From: Nocardioides nitrophenolicus
GTDB lineage: Bacteria > Actinomycetota > Actinomycetes > Propionibacteriales > Nocardioidaceae
DNA: 64,000 bases
Direction: 5' to 3'
NCBI RefSeq assembly: GCF_016907515.1
Contig: NZ_JAFBBY010000001.1
Location: 1,612,001 to 1,676,000 of the forward strand
Under the pieces are notes generated by a model. The model saw nothing but the letters and a program-made list of their open reading frames with translations. It was not told the DNA's origin and ran no database searches. The stretch's first letter is position 1, and each line of letters starts with the position of its first letter. A program made the position numbers and the translations under genes. This document shows positions 52,571-60,810 of this stretch, piece after piece.

Positions 52571-54688
52571 TCAGCGCACGACCTTCACGTAGCCGGTCGT
52601 CGTGGAGGCCGCGACGGTGGCGCTGCCGCCGTAGCTGGCCGACACCGCGAACGAGCCGGTCTTCTTCGGGGCCTTGAAGGTGACCTTGGCCTTGCCGCCG
52701 ACGAGGGCGACCGTCTTGACCTTGCCGCGGAAGCGGACCTGGACCGTGCCGGTGGCTCCGGCGCCGCCCGCGGCCACGGTCACCACGACCTTGGCGCTCG
52801 CGCCCCGCCGGACCTTGCCCGGCTTGACCTTCACCGCCGTGGCGGACGCGGCGAGGGCCGGGGCCTCCGAGGCCGACGGGGTGGTCGGGCCGTCCGTCGG
52901 GCCGGTCGTCGGCTGCTCCGTGGGCTCCTCGGTGGGCTCCTCGGTGGGCTCCTCGGTCGGCTGCTCGGTCGGCTGCTCGGTCGGCGGCGTGCCGAAGGTG
53001 ACCCCCAGCGACTCCACGGTGGTCGACGGGTAGCCGGCCGCCGAGGCGGTGACCTTGACCGTGATCACCGAGTTCGTGTCGGCGTCGGTGATCGGGTAGT
53101 CCTGCCCCGTCGAGACGGCCTGGCCGTTGCGGAACCAGGTGTAGGCGTAGCCGAGGGACTGGGCGGCGCTGCGCCAGGTGCCCGCGCTCGCGGTCAGGGT
53201 CTTGCCGATCGCCGGCACGACCACGGCCGTCGGGTCGGCCTTGTCGCTGATCTTCGGCAGCACCGTGTTCTCCGGGGTGCACGGCTTGGTGATCTTGTTG
53301 ACCGAGGAGAACGGGCCGTTGATGCACTTGCGCGCATCCTGGATGGTCGGCTTCTGCGCGAAGAAGTCCCGGGGGACCAGCTGGAACTTCTGCCAGTGGA
53401 TCGGCATCGGCGACTGGTCCTCGTCCTTGTCGGTGTGGTGGAACCCGACGTTGACCCACGCGACCGGGTCGGTCAGCTCGTGGGTGTCGTTGGCGACGTA
53501 GTCGAGGATGCTCTCGTTGGGGCAGCCCGCGTTCAGGTTGGCCGACGCGTACTCCTCGCACGAGCGGTAGTTCGTGAACGTCACCGACGGCTGCGTCACG
53601 GGGATGAGCACGTTCGCCGTGTTGTTGTTGACGATCTCGTACGACCGGGCGTGCCCGTCCTTGTTCTTGCTGTTCGGGTTGAGCACCCGCCACCAGGTGA
53701 GCTGGTCGTGGTCCTCACCCGCGACTGAGCTGAACGCCGCGGACTTGGTCGTGCCCACGCCCTCGACGATCGGAGCCCGGGAGCCGGCGCCGGGGCTGCT
53801 GAAGTCCCACTGCTCGACGGTCTGGCGCTCGGCCTTGTCGATGCCGAAGTCGACCTTGTAGATCGCGTTGTGCCAGTGCGAGGCGGCATAGGTCTGCACC
53901 TGCCGGGTGGTGGGCACCCCGTCCACGTTCGTGGTGATCGTCGACTGCCCGGACAGCGGCCAGCCCGCCTTCGGGTTCGTCCCGAAGAAGGCGCCCGACG
54001 CGGTCTCCGACGCCCAGCCCGGCGCGATGTCGCCCGTGGCGCCGAGCCCGACCTCGATCTGACCGTGGTCGTCGAAGGCCACCCGCTGCTGGTACTCGTA
54101 CCAGCTGATCTTGGAGATCGACGACACCGCCAGCGCGGTGCCGTGGTCGACGTACAGCGTGCCGCCGCCGATCTGGGTCTCCTGGGCGTGGGTCTGGATG
54201 CCGGTCGGGTCCTCCTGGACGCAGATGCCCGGGATGGTCCGCTCCACCAGGTTGCCCTGGTAGGTGAACGACTGGTCGACGTCGAGCGCCTCGCCGGTGC
54301 ACACCTCGGGGCTCTGCTCCATGAGGTACTGCTTGCCGAAGCCGTACGACGTGATGTCGTTGTACTGCACGTGACCGGTGTCGTAGGGCACGTTGAGCTG
54401 GGCGATGTTGAGCTGGTCGAGGACCCGCTTGTAGCCGGCGTACTCGTAGTCGCCCGAGGCCGGCTTGAACTCGATCTGCTCGAGGATCAGGCCCTTGATC
54501 GGGTGGATCCGCGCGCACATCCGCCAGCTGGAGCCGTTCTCGAGCTCCTTGGTGATCAGGCTGGCGTCACAGGCGAGCGGCGTGTCCGGCGCCGCCGTGG
54601 CGGCGGTCGGCACCTGGGTCAGCAGACCGACGGCGAGCAGCGCCGGCGCCAGTGCCGCGGTGATCCGCAGGAGGGACTTCTTGCGCAT
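52571..54688 (-). CDS. Secreted copper amine oxidase catalytic domain with C-terminal Ig-like domains
   Basis: A 705-residue exported protein from the ATG at 54688 (AGAGGAG upstream). After the signal peptide, residues about 40-450 align with the C-terminal catalytic domain of copper amine oxidases: VPY at 100-102, the catalytic base candidate Asp111 in NDITSYGFG, the topaquinone tyrosine candidate Tyr197 in WYEY, copper ligands HWH (271, 273) and GFHH (417/418) before PMPIHW. The expected Asn before Tyr197 is Trp. The N-terminal D2/D3 domains are absent; the upstream gene encodes them. An Ig-like domain (about 472-552), a PTE(Q/E) linker and a second Ig-like domain follow, suggesting cell-surface attachment. 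Oxidises primary amines to aldehyde, NH3 and H2O2 if active. Confidence 0.88.
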   Translation of the reverse strand: MRKKSLLRITAALAPALLAVGLLTQVPTAATAAPDTPLACDASLITKELENGSSWRMCARIHPIKGLILEQIEFKPASGDYEYAGYKRVLDQLNIAQLNVPYDTGHVQYNDITSYGFGKQYLMEQSPEVCTGEALDVDQSFTYQGNLVERTIPGICVQEDPTGIQTHAQETQIGGGTLYVDHGTALAVSSISKISWYEYQQRVAFDDHGQIEVGLGATGDIAPGWASETASGAFFGTNPKAGWPLSGQSTITTNVDGVPTTRQVQTYAASHWHNAIYKVDFGIDKAERQTVEQWDFSSPGAGSRAPIVEGVGTTKSAAFSSVAGEDHDQLTWWRVLNPNSKNKDGHARSYEIVNNNTANVLIPVTQPSVTFTNYRSCEEYASANLNAGCPNESILDYVANDTHELTDPVAWVNVGFHHTDKDEDQSPMPIHWQKFQLVPRDFFAQKPTIQDARKCINGPFSSVNKITKPCTPENTVLPKISDKADPTAVVVPAIGKTLTASAGTWRSAAQSLGYAYTWFRNGQAVSTGQDYPITDADTNSVITVKVTASAAGYPSTTVESLGVTFGTPPTEQPTEQPTEEPTEEPTEEPTEQPTTGPTDGPTTPSASEAPALAASATAVKVKPGKVRRGASAKVVVTVAAGGAGATGTVQVRFRGKVKTVALVGGKAKVTFKAPKKTGSFAVSASYGGSATVAASTTTGYVKVVR
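52911..52987 (-). repeat. 12-bp coding tandem repeat (Pro-Thr-Glu linker)
   Basis: About six copies of a 12-bp unit encode PTEQPTEQPTEEPTEEPTEE-type sequence in the linker of the copper amine oxidase. Copy number is likely to vary between strains. It is a flexible surface linker, not a CRISPR. Confidence 0.8.
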
Positions 54689-54705
54689 CGGGACTCCTCT
54701 CTCGG

Positions 54706-55464
54706 TCATTGGGTCGGGACGATCGACTTGGTGGACAGGTTCACGACGAAGTCCCAGGTGTTCAGGTAGACGCCGGAGGCGGTCGAGACCATGAGCTGGG
54801 CGCAGCGGTCGGTGCCGCACTCCTTGCCGCCCGAGGTGGTCTTGTCGTAGACCCAGGCGCCGGCGACGTACTCGACCTGGTCGGTCGCGATGAGCGGGAC
54901 GCCCATGTTGGTCTCGAACTCCGACTTGAAGAGCAGGTCGAGGTCCGAGGCCACGGCGATCTCCATCGCCACGTCCGCCTCGTTGGCCGTCGTGGGCGGC
55001 TGCGCCTTGGCGTTGGTCGTGGACTTCACGACCTTGCCGGTCTCGAGGTCGACGAGCTGGTCGTACGCCGCGTCGCTGGTGTAGTCGTAGAGGGCCACGA
55101 CGACCTTGCGCCCGGTGAGGTTCTCCCCCACGTCCGGCAGGTCGGCGTACAGGAACTCCGGGCCGGCCTCGCCGCGGGCGTCGGTGGCGCCCGCGGGGAT
55201 GCTGGCGTCGCTCTCGGCGAGGTGGATGGCGTAGCCGGTCTCCTCCGCCGACAGGGGCGCGCGGTCCGCGCCGAGCGCGGGCCGGTCGGTGGGGAGCTCG
55301 CCGTCGCCGACGACGGTGAAGTCGGTGCTGGTTCCGGGGTCGGTGCCGCTGACGTCGTCCTGGGCGAGGACATAGGCCGTCGCCATCGTCGACAGTCCGA
55401 GCACGGCCGCGGCGACGGCCGCGGCGCGGCGTGACCGCCAGGGCACACGCAATGACGCGTTCAC
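54706..55464 (-). CDS. Secreted protein resembling copper amine oxidase N-terminal (D2/D3) domains
   Basis: A 252-residue exported protein from the GTG at 55464 (AAGGAGATC upstream). A membrane/signal segment (13-33) is followed by two alpha/beta modules. Residues about 60-130 start with RAPLSAEETGYAIHLAES, the amine oxidase D2 entry pattern. Residues 120-180 contain KVVVALYDYTSDAAYDQLVD, then LETGKVVKSTT and QPPTTANEADVAMEIAVA, matching the D3 pattern. The C-terminal 70 residues have two cysteines. The catalytic domain is the next gene, 17 bp downstream. Together they appear to be a two-gene split enzyme. This assignment rests on pattern recognition. Confidence 0.7.
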   Translation of the reverse strand: MNASLRVPWRSRRAAAVAAAVLGLSTMATAYVLAQDDVSGTDPGTSTDFTVVGDGELPTDRPALGADRAPLSAEETGYAIHLAESDASIPAGATDARGEAGPEFLYADLPDVGENLTGRKVVVALYDYTSDAAYDQLVDLETGKVVKSTTNAKAQPPTTANEADVAMEIAVASDLDLLFKSEFETNMGVPLIATDQVEYVAGAWVYDKTTSGGKECGTDRCAQLMVSTASGVYLNTWDFVVNLSTKSIVPTQ

Positions 55465-55593
55465 ATGATCTCCTTGCTGCTGGTGAGGTGGCCCAGGCGG
55501 GAGCCCGGGCCAGGACCGACCCCGAGGCCGGGGCGCGGCCGCTCGGGTGGGGCCGGGCGGCCGCGGATCGGGGGGCGGTGGCACCGCCGGTGG

Positions 55594-57102
55594 TCAGCGC
55601 ACGCGCACCCGCTTGACCCACTGCGCCTCGACGGTCGAGGCGTCGCCGGAGTAGCGCACGGTGACCTTGGCGCGGCCCGGGCGCAGGCCGCGCAGCTTCA
55701 GCGAGCGCAGGCCGTCGGGGCTCGCCAGGGTCCGGGTCACGGTCCGGCCGCCGACCTTCACCTTGACGACCACGAGGCCGCCGCGCGCGCCCGCCGAGGT
55801 GAGGGCGAGGGTGAGGGTGAGCCGGCGCTTGCCGCCCTTCGCGGAGACCGCGAGGGTGCTGGCCGCCCGGCTCACCGGGCCGGCCGGCGCCGAGGTCGTG
55901 GACGTGGCACCACCGGCGTTGCTCGCGGTCACGACCACGCCGATCGCGGCGCCCGCATCGGCCGGGGTCAGCGCGAGCCGCGGCTGGGTCGCGCCGGGGA
56001 TGGGAGCACCGCCCCGGGTCCACTGGTAGCCGAAGCCCGTCGGGGCACCGCTCCACGAGCCGGTGTCGGCGACCAGCACGTCGCCCACCCGCGGGGTGCC
56101 CGAGATCCGCGGTGCCGCCGTGCTCGTCGGCGCGCTCACCTGCGGCGGGTTCGAGGCGACGACGGGGCCGAAGGGCGCCGAGGTGGCGGTGGCTCCGGTC
56201 CAGCCGGACTTGGTCGCGCTCGCCCGGACCCGCAGCGTCGCGCCGACGTCGGCGGAGGTCGAGGTGTAGCCGGGCCCGGTGCCGACCACGGTGCTGCCGC
56301 GCAGCCACTCCAGCGTGACCGTGGCGTCGGCGGGCGACCAGGTGCCCGGAGACGCGGTGAGCACCGACCCGACGCTCGTCGTACCGGTGACGGTGGGCGG
56401 CGTGGTGTTGGTGATCGCCGAGACCGGCGGCTGCCCGCCGGTGACGACCGCGGTCTGGGCGCTGAGCGCCGACTCGGTCGCGCCCTGGTGGACCGCGATC
56501 ACCTCGACCGACATCCGGGAGCCGCTGTCGGCGTCGCGCAGGGTGTACGACGCCAGCGTGGCGCCGTCGACCGGGACCCCGCCGCGCAGCCACTGGTAGC
56601 GGAACTCGACCGCCGTCGTCGGGAACCAGGTGCCCCGGGTCGCGGTGAGCGTCGAGCCGACGGCCGCCGTACCGGACACGGTCGGCGCCACCAGGTTCTC
56701 ACTCACCTGGGTGAGATAGGCGTCCGCCACCCGGGTCGCGCCGTCGGCGAGGGCGATCGGCGTCGCCGACGCCTGGTCGGGCTGGTTGGCGTACCACTCG
56801 CTGACGGCCTCGTTCTGGTTCTCGAACCAGAGCACGTAGGACCCGGCGTCGAGGCCGGTGAACGCGTAGGCGCCGGCCTGGCTGTCGGTCACGGTGGCGG
56901 CGACGAACTCGCCGGAGCTGCGGTAGAGCGAGACGTCGATGCCCGGCGCGATCACCCGTCCCGTCTCGAGGACGGTGCCGGTGATCGACGCCGTCCCGGC
57001 CGCGTGGGCGGGCAGGGCGAGGCCGATCGAGGCGCTCGCCGTCACGAGCGCGGCGGCGAGGGTGGGCGCAGGACGGTGGAACAGGGTGCGGTTCAGGGTC
57101 AT
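55594..57102 (-). CDS. Secreted multi-Ig-like-domain surface protein
   Basis: A 502-residue exported protein with a signal peptide ending in LALPAHAA. A carboxypeptidase-regulatory-like domain (ASITGTVLETGRVIAPGIDV, about 38-110) is followed by three Ig-like domains of the GxxLTAxxGTW...YQWLRGG type and a terminal beta domain (TLAVSAKGGKRRLTLTLALT). It probably extends outside the cell. It is the first gene of the amine-oxidase operon, starting at the divergent promoter region, 129 bp upstream of the D2/D3-like gene. Likely an anchor or binding partner; no enzyme motif is visible. Confidence 0.83.
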   Translation of the reverse strand: MTLNRTLFHRPAPTLAAALVTASASIGLALPAHAAGTASITGTVLETGRVIAPGIDVSLYRSSGEFVAATVTDSQAGAYAFTGLDAGSYVLWFENQNEAVSEWYANQPDQASATPIALADGATRVADAYLTQVSENLVAPTVSGTAAVGSTLTATRGTWFPTTAVEFRYQWLRGGVPVDGATLASYTLRDADSGSRMSVEVIAVHQGATESALSAQTAVVTGGQPPVSAITNTTPPTVTGTTSVGSVLTASPGTWSPADATVTLEWLRGSTVVGTGPGYTSTSADVGATLRVRASATKSGWTGATATSAPFGPVVASNPPQVSAPTSTAAPRISGTPRVGDVLVADTGSWSGAPTGFGYQWTRGGAPIPGATQPRLALTPADAGAAIGVVVTASNAGGATSTTSAPAGPVSRAASTLAVSAKGGKRRLTLTLALTSAGARGGLVVVKVKVGGRTVTRTLASPDGLRSLKLRGLRPGRAKVTVRYSGDASTVEAQWVKRVRVR

Positions 57103-57316
57103 CCGGTTTCTCTCTCGTGGTTTCCGACGGCCCTCAATCTCGTGGCGACGCGTTTCGCGACGGACGTCCCCGACCGTCGCCGCGGTTACGAGAGCAGGCC
57201 CGCCGGTAAAGGTCCGCGGACCTTGATCGAGACGGTGAATGAGACTCCAGGCGGCGTTCCGGGAATCCGCGCCGGGTGCTGTAAACATCGCGTTGCCGCG
57301 CCGGGAGCGGGCCCGG
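57103..57316. promoter_or_regulatory. Divergent promoter region of the amine-oxidase and copper operons
   Basis: The 214-bp gap separates the two divergent operons. AAGGTCCGCGGACCTT at 57209-57224 is a 16-bp perfect palindrome near its centre, a candidate shared operator. I saw no CsoR-type G/C tract or CopY-type box. No regulator gene is nearby. Confidence 0.5.
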
Positions 57317-57853
57317 ATGCGTGCCAGCATCGGCGCCGTGACCGCCACCCTCGCCCCCGGATCGAGCGTCGCCCGCTGGGGCCGCGCGACGGTCGTGGGC
57401 GCCTGGGTCGCGCTGCTGGCCGCGCTCGCCCACGCGGTGTCGAGCGGCACCGCGCCGTCCCTGGTCGCGATCGTGCCGGTCGCCGTGGCGAGCGCCGGGG
57501 TCGTGCGCTGGTGGGGTCCCCGCGAGCTGCGCTTCGCCAGCACCTGGGCGCTGCTGGCGGCCTCGCAGGTCGCGGCGCACCTGCTGGCGTCGTACGTGCA
57601 CGGGCACGCGATGGCGCCGTCCGCGGCGATGCTCGCGGCGCACCTGGCCGGCCTCGCCGTCGTCGCGGCGGGCCTGGCCCGCGCCGACGCCCTGTGGTGG
57701 TCGTGGTGGCGGCGCGTCTCCCTCATCGTCCGCACCACGCCCCGGCCCTCGCCGGAGTCGCTCACCCGGCTCTGGACGCCGCGCCCCGCCGTCGTCCCTC
57801 CCTGCGGAACCCTCGCCCACGCCGTCGTCCGGCGTGGGCCACCTCCTTGCTGA
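57317..57853 (+). CDS. Small integral membrane protein in the copper operon
   Basis: A 178-residue protein with four hydrophobic segments (about 25-170). I started it at the ATG at 57317; earlier in-frame starts at 57239 and a GTG at 57338 are possible. The helix AAHLLASYVHGHAMAPSAAM carries two His and two Met, the kind of residues that bind copper. It is the first gene of the plus-strand operon, 37 bp upstream of the YcnI gene. Family not recognised with certainty; a copper role is inferred from position and the His/Met helix. Confidence 0.68.
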   Translation: MRASIGAVTATLAPGSSVARWGRATVVGAWVALLAALAHAVSSGTAPSLVAIVPVAVASAGVVRWWGPRELRFASTWALLAASQVAAHLLASYVHGHAMAPSAAMLAAHLAGLAVVAAGLARADALWWSWWRRVSLIVRTTPRPSPESLTRLWTPRPAVVPPCGTLAHAVVRRGPPPC

Positions 57854-57890
57854 GAACCGACCCGCTCACCCCCGTTCTCAGGAGATCCGC

Positions 57891-58598
57891 ATGTCCCTCG
57901 TCCGTCCTGCCCTGGTCCGTCCTGCCCTTCTCGGCGCCACCACGCTCGGCCTGCTGGTCGCGACGGCGCCCGCCGCCGGCGCCCACGTCACCGTCACCCC
58001 GTCCACCACCGCCGCCGGCGCCTCGGCCGTGCTCACCTTCGCCGTCGGCCACGGCTGCGACGGGTCGCCGACCACCGCGATCACCATCCGGATGCCGGAG
58101 GAGATCGTCGCCGTCACGCCCACCGTCAACGCCGGGTGGGAGGTGCGCAAGGAGATGGAGCCGCTCGCCACCCCGGTCTCCGACGGCCACGGGGGCGAGT
58201 ACACCGAGCGGGTGGCGCAGGTCGTCTACACCGCCGACACCCCGCTGCCCGAGGGCTATCGCGACACCTTCGCCCTGTCGCTCCGGCTGCCGGAGCAGGA
58301 GGGCGCCCGCGTCGCCTTCCCGGTCGTCCAGGCGTGCGCGGAGGGCGAGACCGCCTGGGTGCAGACCTACGCCGAGGGCGAGGACGAGCCCGACTCCCCT
58401 GCGCCCTTCGTCACCGTCGGCGCGGCCGACCCGGCCGAGGCGGGACACGGCACCGGCCACACCGCCGCGGTGGTGGAGAGCGACGGGGACGAGGAGGACG
58501 CCGCCGGCGGGACCGGCGCGGTCGGCTGGCTGGCGCTCGCCCTGGGCGCCCTCGGCCTCGCCGCCGGCGGTGCTGCGCTGGCCCGGTCGCGCGGGTGA
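57891..58598 (+). CDS. YcnI-family (DUF1775) copper-binding protein
   Basis: A 235-residue exported, membrane-anchored protein from the ATG at 57891 (AGGAG upstream). Cleavage after PAAGA would leave His at the new N-terminus (HVTVTPS), the copper-brace residue of YcnI. Other family features are FAVGHGCDGSPTTAITIRMP and the conserved Trp in ETAWVQTYAE. It has one C-terminal membrane helix and a short tail. It overlaps the CopC-CopD gene by 4 bp (GTGA). Confidence 0.92.
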   Translation: MSLVRPALVRPALLGATTLGLLVATAPAAGAHVTVTPSTTAAGASAVLTFAVGHGCDGSPTTAITIRMPEEIVAVTPTVNAGWEVRKEMEPLATPVSDGHGGEYTERVAQVVYTADTPLPEGYRDTFALSLRLPEQEGARVAFPVVQACAEGETAWVQTYAEGEDEPDSPAPFVTVGAADPAEAGHGTGHTAAVVESDGDEEDAAGGTGAVGWLALALGALGLAAGGAALARSRG

Positions 58599-60241
58599 GC
58601 GGGCGGCGTGCCGCTCGGTGCGCCTCGGCGCTGGTCGTCCTGCTGGCGGTGCTGTGGCCGGTCACGGCGCAGGCCCATGCGCGGCCGATCGGCACCCTGC
58701 CGGCCGACGGGCAGGTCGTGGCCACCGCCCCGGAGGTGCTGACGGTCAGCTTCGACGAGCCGGTCGCCCTCGCCCCGGAGGGCAACCGGCTGCTCGCCGC
58801 CGACGGCTCCGAGGTCCCGGCCCGGTTCGCCGTCCGCGACCGGCTGCTCACGGTGACGCCGGAGGCACCGCTCGCCGACGGCACCCACGTCGTGGCCTGG
58901 CGCGTGGTCTCCACCGACTCGCACCCGGTCGCGGGTGGCTTCACCTTCTCGGTCGGCGCCGCCTCGGCGAGCGCCCCGGCGGTCCCGGTCGCGCCGGAGC
59001 AGCGGGAGGTCCGGCTCGCGCAGGCGGTCGCGACCACGCTGCAGTACGCCGGCGTGCTCGGGCTCGCGGGGCTGGCCTGCGTCGCGATCCTGCTCGCTCC
59101 GGTCGGACTGCGCCGGCACCCGCCGGTCGCGCTCGCCTGGCGCCGCGCCGCGGTGGCGCTCGCCGGCCTGGGCGGGCTGGGGGCGGCGCTCGGCGTACCG
59201 CTGGCGGCGGTGTGGGAGTCCGGCCGCCCCCTGGACGCGGTCCTCACCGGCGCGACCTGGGCGACGGCCGCCCGGAGCAGCACCACGCTGGCCGCGCTGA
59301 TCGTGATCGGGGCGGCGCTGGTCGCGGTCCTCGGCCTGCGCTCGACCCGCCGCGGCGCGGACGGCGTCGCCCTCGCCGCCGCCGCGGTGGCCCTCTCCGC
59401 ACTGGTCCTCGTGGGCCACACCCGCAGCTACGGGCCGGTGTGGGTCGTGCTCGGCGCCGACCTCGTCCACCTCGCCGCCGCCGCCCTGTGGTGGGGCGGG
59501 CTGGTCGCCGTGGGCCTCGCCCTCGGGGTCCGGCCGCGCGCCCGGGCCGCGCTCCGCGCCGGCCTGGTCGCGCGCTTCTCGACGGCGGCGGCCGGGTCGG
59601 TGGTCGCGCTGGTCGTCGCCGGTGTGGCCCTGTACTGGCGGATCGGCCACTCGCTCGGCGGTCTCGTCGACTCGGGCTACGGCCGCACGATCCTGCTGAA
59701 GTCCGCGCTGGTGCTGCCGGTGCTCGGCCTCGCCGCGTGGAACCGCTGGTGGCTGCTGCCCCGGACCGTGCGGTCCGACGAGTCCCGGGCGCTCGGGCTG
59801 CTGACCCAAACCGTGCGGGTCGAGGCGCTGGTGCTGGCGTGCGTGCTCGCCGCGAGCGGCGCGCTGGTCCAGCAGACGCCGCCGGCGCGGGCCGAGCAGC
59901 CCGCGGTCCACCCGCCCACCGAGCGGCGGATCGAGCTCGACCTCGACGACGGGCTCCGGGCCTCGGTCGTGCTGGCTCCGGGCCGGACCGGGGTCAACGG
60001 GGTCCGGGTGCGGGTGGTCGACGACGCCGGCGCCCCGGTCGCCCTCGACGACCCACCGGCCCTGTCCTTCCGGCTCCCGGACGCGGATCTCGGCCCGCTG
60101 CGCCGGCCGGTCTCGGACGCGGCCGGCACCTGGGAGGCGACCGTCGACCTGGCGCTGTCGGGCACCTGGGAGGTGGCCCTCGCCGTACCGCTCAGCCCGT
60201 TCGAGCAGCCGGTCGTGACCGGCAGGATCGAGGTCCGATGA
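58595..60241 (+). CDS. CopC-CopD fusion (copper-binding and copper-transport protein)
   Basis: A 548-residue protein from the GTG at 58595. The N-terminal part is a signal peptide ending AQAHARPIG followed by a CopC domain whose His1 and TDSHPVAGGFTFSVG motif are copper ligands. The middle has about eight membrane helices of the CopD/YcnJ family, including VGHTRSYGPVWVVLGADLVH and a GLVDSGYGRTILLKSALVLP loop. The C-terminal about 110 residues form a further extracellular domain. Such fusions (YcnJ type) bind or import copper. It supplies copper to this region in my reading. Confidence 0.92.
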   Translation: MSGRRAARCASALVVLLAVLWPVTAQAHARPIGTLPADGQVVATAPEVLTVSFDEPVALAPEGNRLLAADGSEVPARFAVRDRLLTVTPEAPLADGTHVVAWRVVSTDSHPVAGGFTFSVGAASASAPAVPVAPEQREVRLAQAVATTLQYAGVLGLAGLACVAILLAPVGLRRHPPVALAWRRAAVALAGLGGLGAALGVPLAAVWESGRPLDAVLTGATWATAARSSTTLAALIVIGAALVAVLGLRSTRRGADGVALAAAAVALSALVLVGHTRSYGPVWVVLGADLVHLAAAALWWGGLVAVGLALGVRPRARAALRAGLVARFSTAAAGSVVALVVAGVALYWRIGHSLGGLVDSGYGRTILLKSALVLPVLGLAAWNRWWLLPRTVRSDESRALGLLTQTVRVEALVLACVLAASGALVQQTPPARAEQPAVHPPTERRIELDLDDGLRASVVLAPGRTGVNGVRVRVVDDAGAPVALDDPPALSFRLPDADLGPLRRPVSDAAGTWEATVDLALSGTWEVALAVPLSPFEQPVVTGRIEVR

Positions 60242-60810
60242 GTCCCGCCGCCGCCCTGCTCGTGCTCGCCCTGGCTCCCCTCGCCGCCGCGCCGCGGGAG
60301 CCGGTGGCCATCGACACCGTCGTGCCCCGCGGCGACGGCAGCGCCGACCTGGTGCTGTCGGTGGGAGACGGCTGCGCGGGCTCGGGCACCACCGGCCTCG
60401 ACCTCACCCTGCCGCCGGGGACGGCCGTGGTCGCGGTCGGCGACCCGGCCGGGTGGACGCACCGGGTGCGTGGCCGGGAGGTCGCGTGGACCGGTCCGGT
60501 CGCGGACGGCGCGGCCCGGTGGACGCTGACCGTGCGACTCGCCGCCGAGCCCGGCGAGCGGGTCGTCGTACCTGCCCGGCAACGGTGCGCGGACGACACC
60601 GTGGTCGACGGCCCGGACCCGGGCCTCACCGCGACGCAGTCGGTCGTCGACCCCTCCGCGCGGCCGCGGCCCGCTCCGGTGGTGTCGGCGGAGGCCAGCC
60701 CGGCGGCACTCGGCCTGGGCCTGCTCGTCCTGCCTGGGGCGGCGCTCGCCGCGGTCGCGCTGCGCTCGCGACGGCGCCGCCCGGGTCGGGTCAGCTCAGC
60801 TCGCGCTTGA
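60238..60810 (+). CDS. Second YcnI-like exported membrane protein
   Basis: A 190-residue protein whose ATG overlaps the CopC-CopD stop. It has a short signal segment, a beta-rich part similar to YcnI (VLSVGDGCAGSGTTGLDLTL, then VVAVGDPAGWTHRVRG), an RQRCADD segment and one C-terminal membrane helix with an Arg-rich tail. The YcnI N-terminal His is not found at the predicted cleavage site (sequence AAAPREPVAID). It is therefore a divergent relative that may not bind copper the same way. It converges on the acyl-CoA ligase with a 20-bp overlap. Confidence 0.75.
   Translation: MSPAAALLVLALAPLAAAPREPVAIDTVVPRGDGSADLVLSVGDGCAGSGTTGLDLTLPPGTAVVAVGDPAGWTHRVRGREVAWTGPVADGAARWTLTVRLAAEPGERVVVPARQRCADDTVVDGPDPGLTATQSVVDPSARPRPAPVVSAEASPAALGLGLLVLPGAALAAVALRSRRRRPGRVSSARA

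Noticed and set aside
52911..52987. Short tandem repeats that resemble a CRISPR
   Set aside because: The unit is 12 bp, has no spacers and encodes a PTE linker in frame. No cas genes are near.
52571..56593. A 1340-residue open frame reading through the amine oxidase and D2/D3 genes
   Set aside because: The part upstream of 54688 is in a different frame from the D2/D3-like gene and is Arg/Gly-rich. The ATG at 54688 has a ribosome site and a signal peptide, so the catalytic gene starts there and the split is not a frameshift artefact as far as I can see.
55465..60810. A very long open frame on the plus strand covering several genes
   Set aside because: It is a by-product of high GC: it runs antisense to the Ig-like and D2/D3-like genes and out of frame through ycnI and copCD, and translates to Arg/Ala/Pro-rich low-complexity sequence. 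Only its last part coincides with a real gene (60238-60810).
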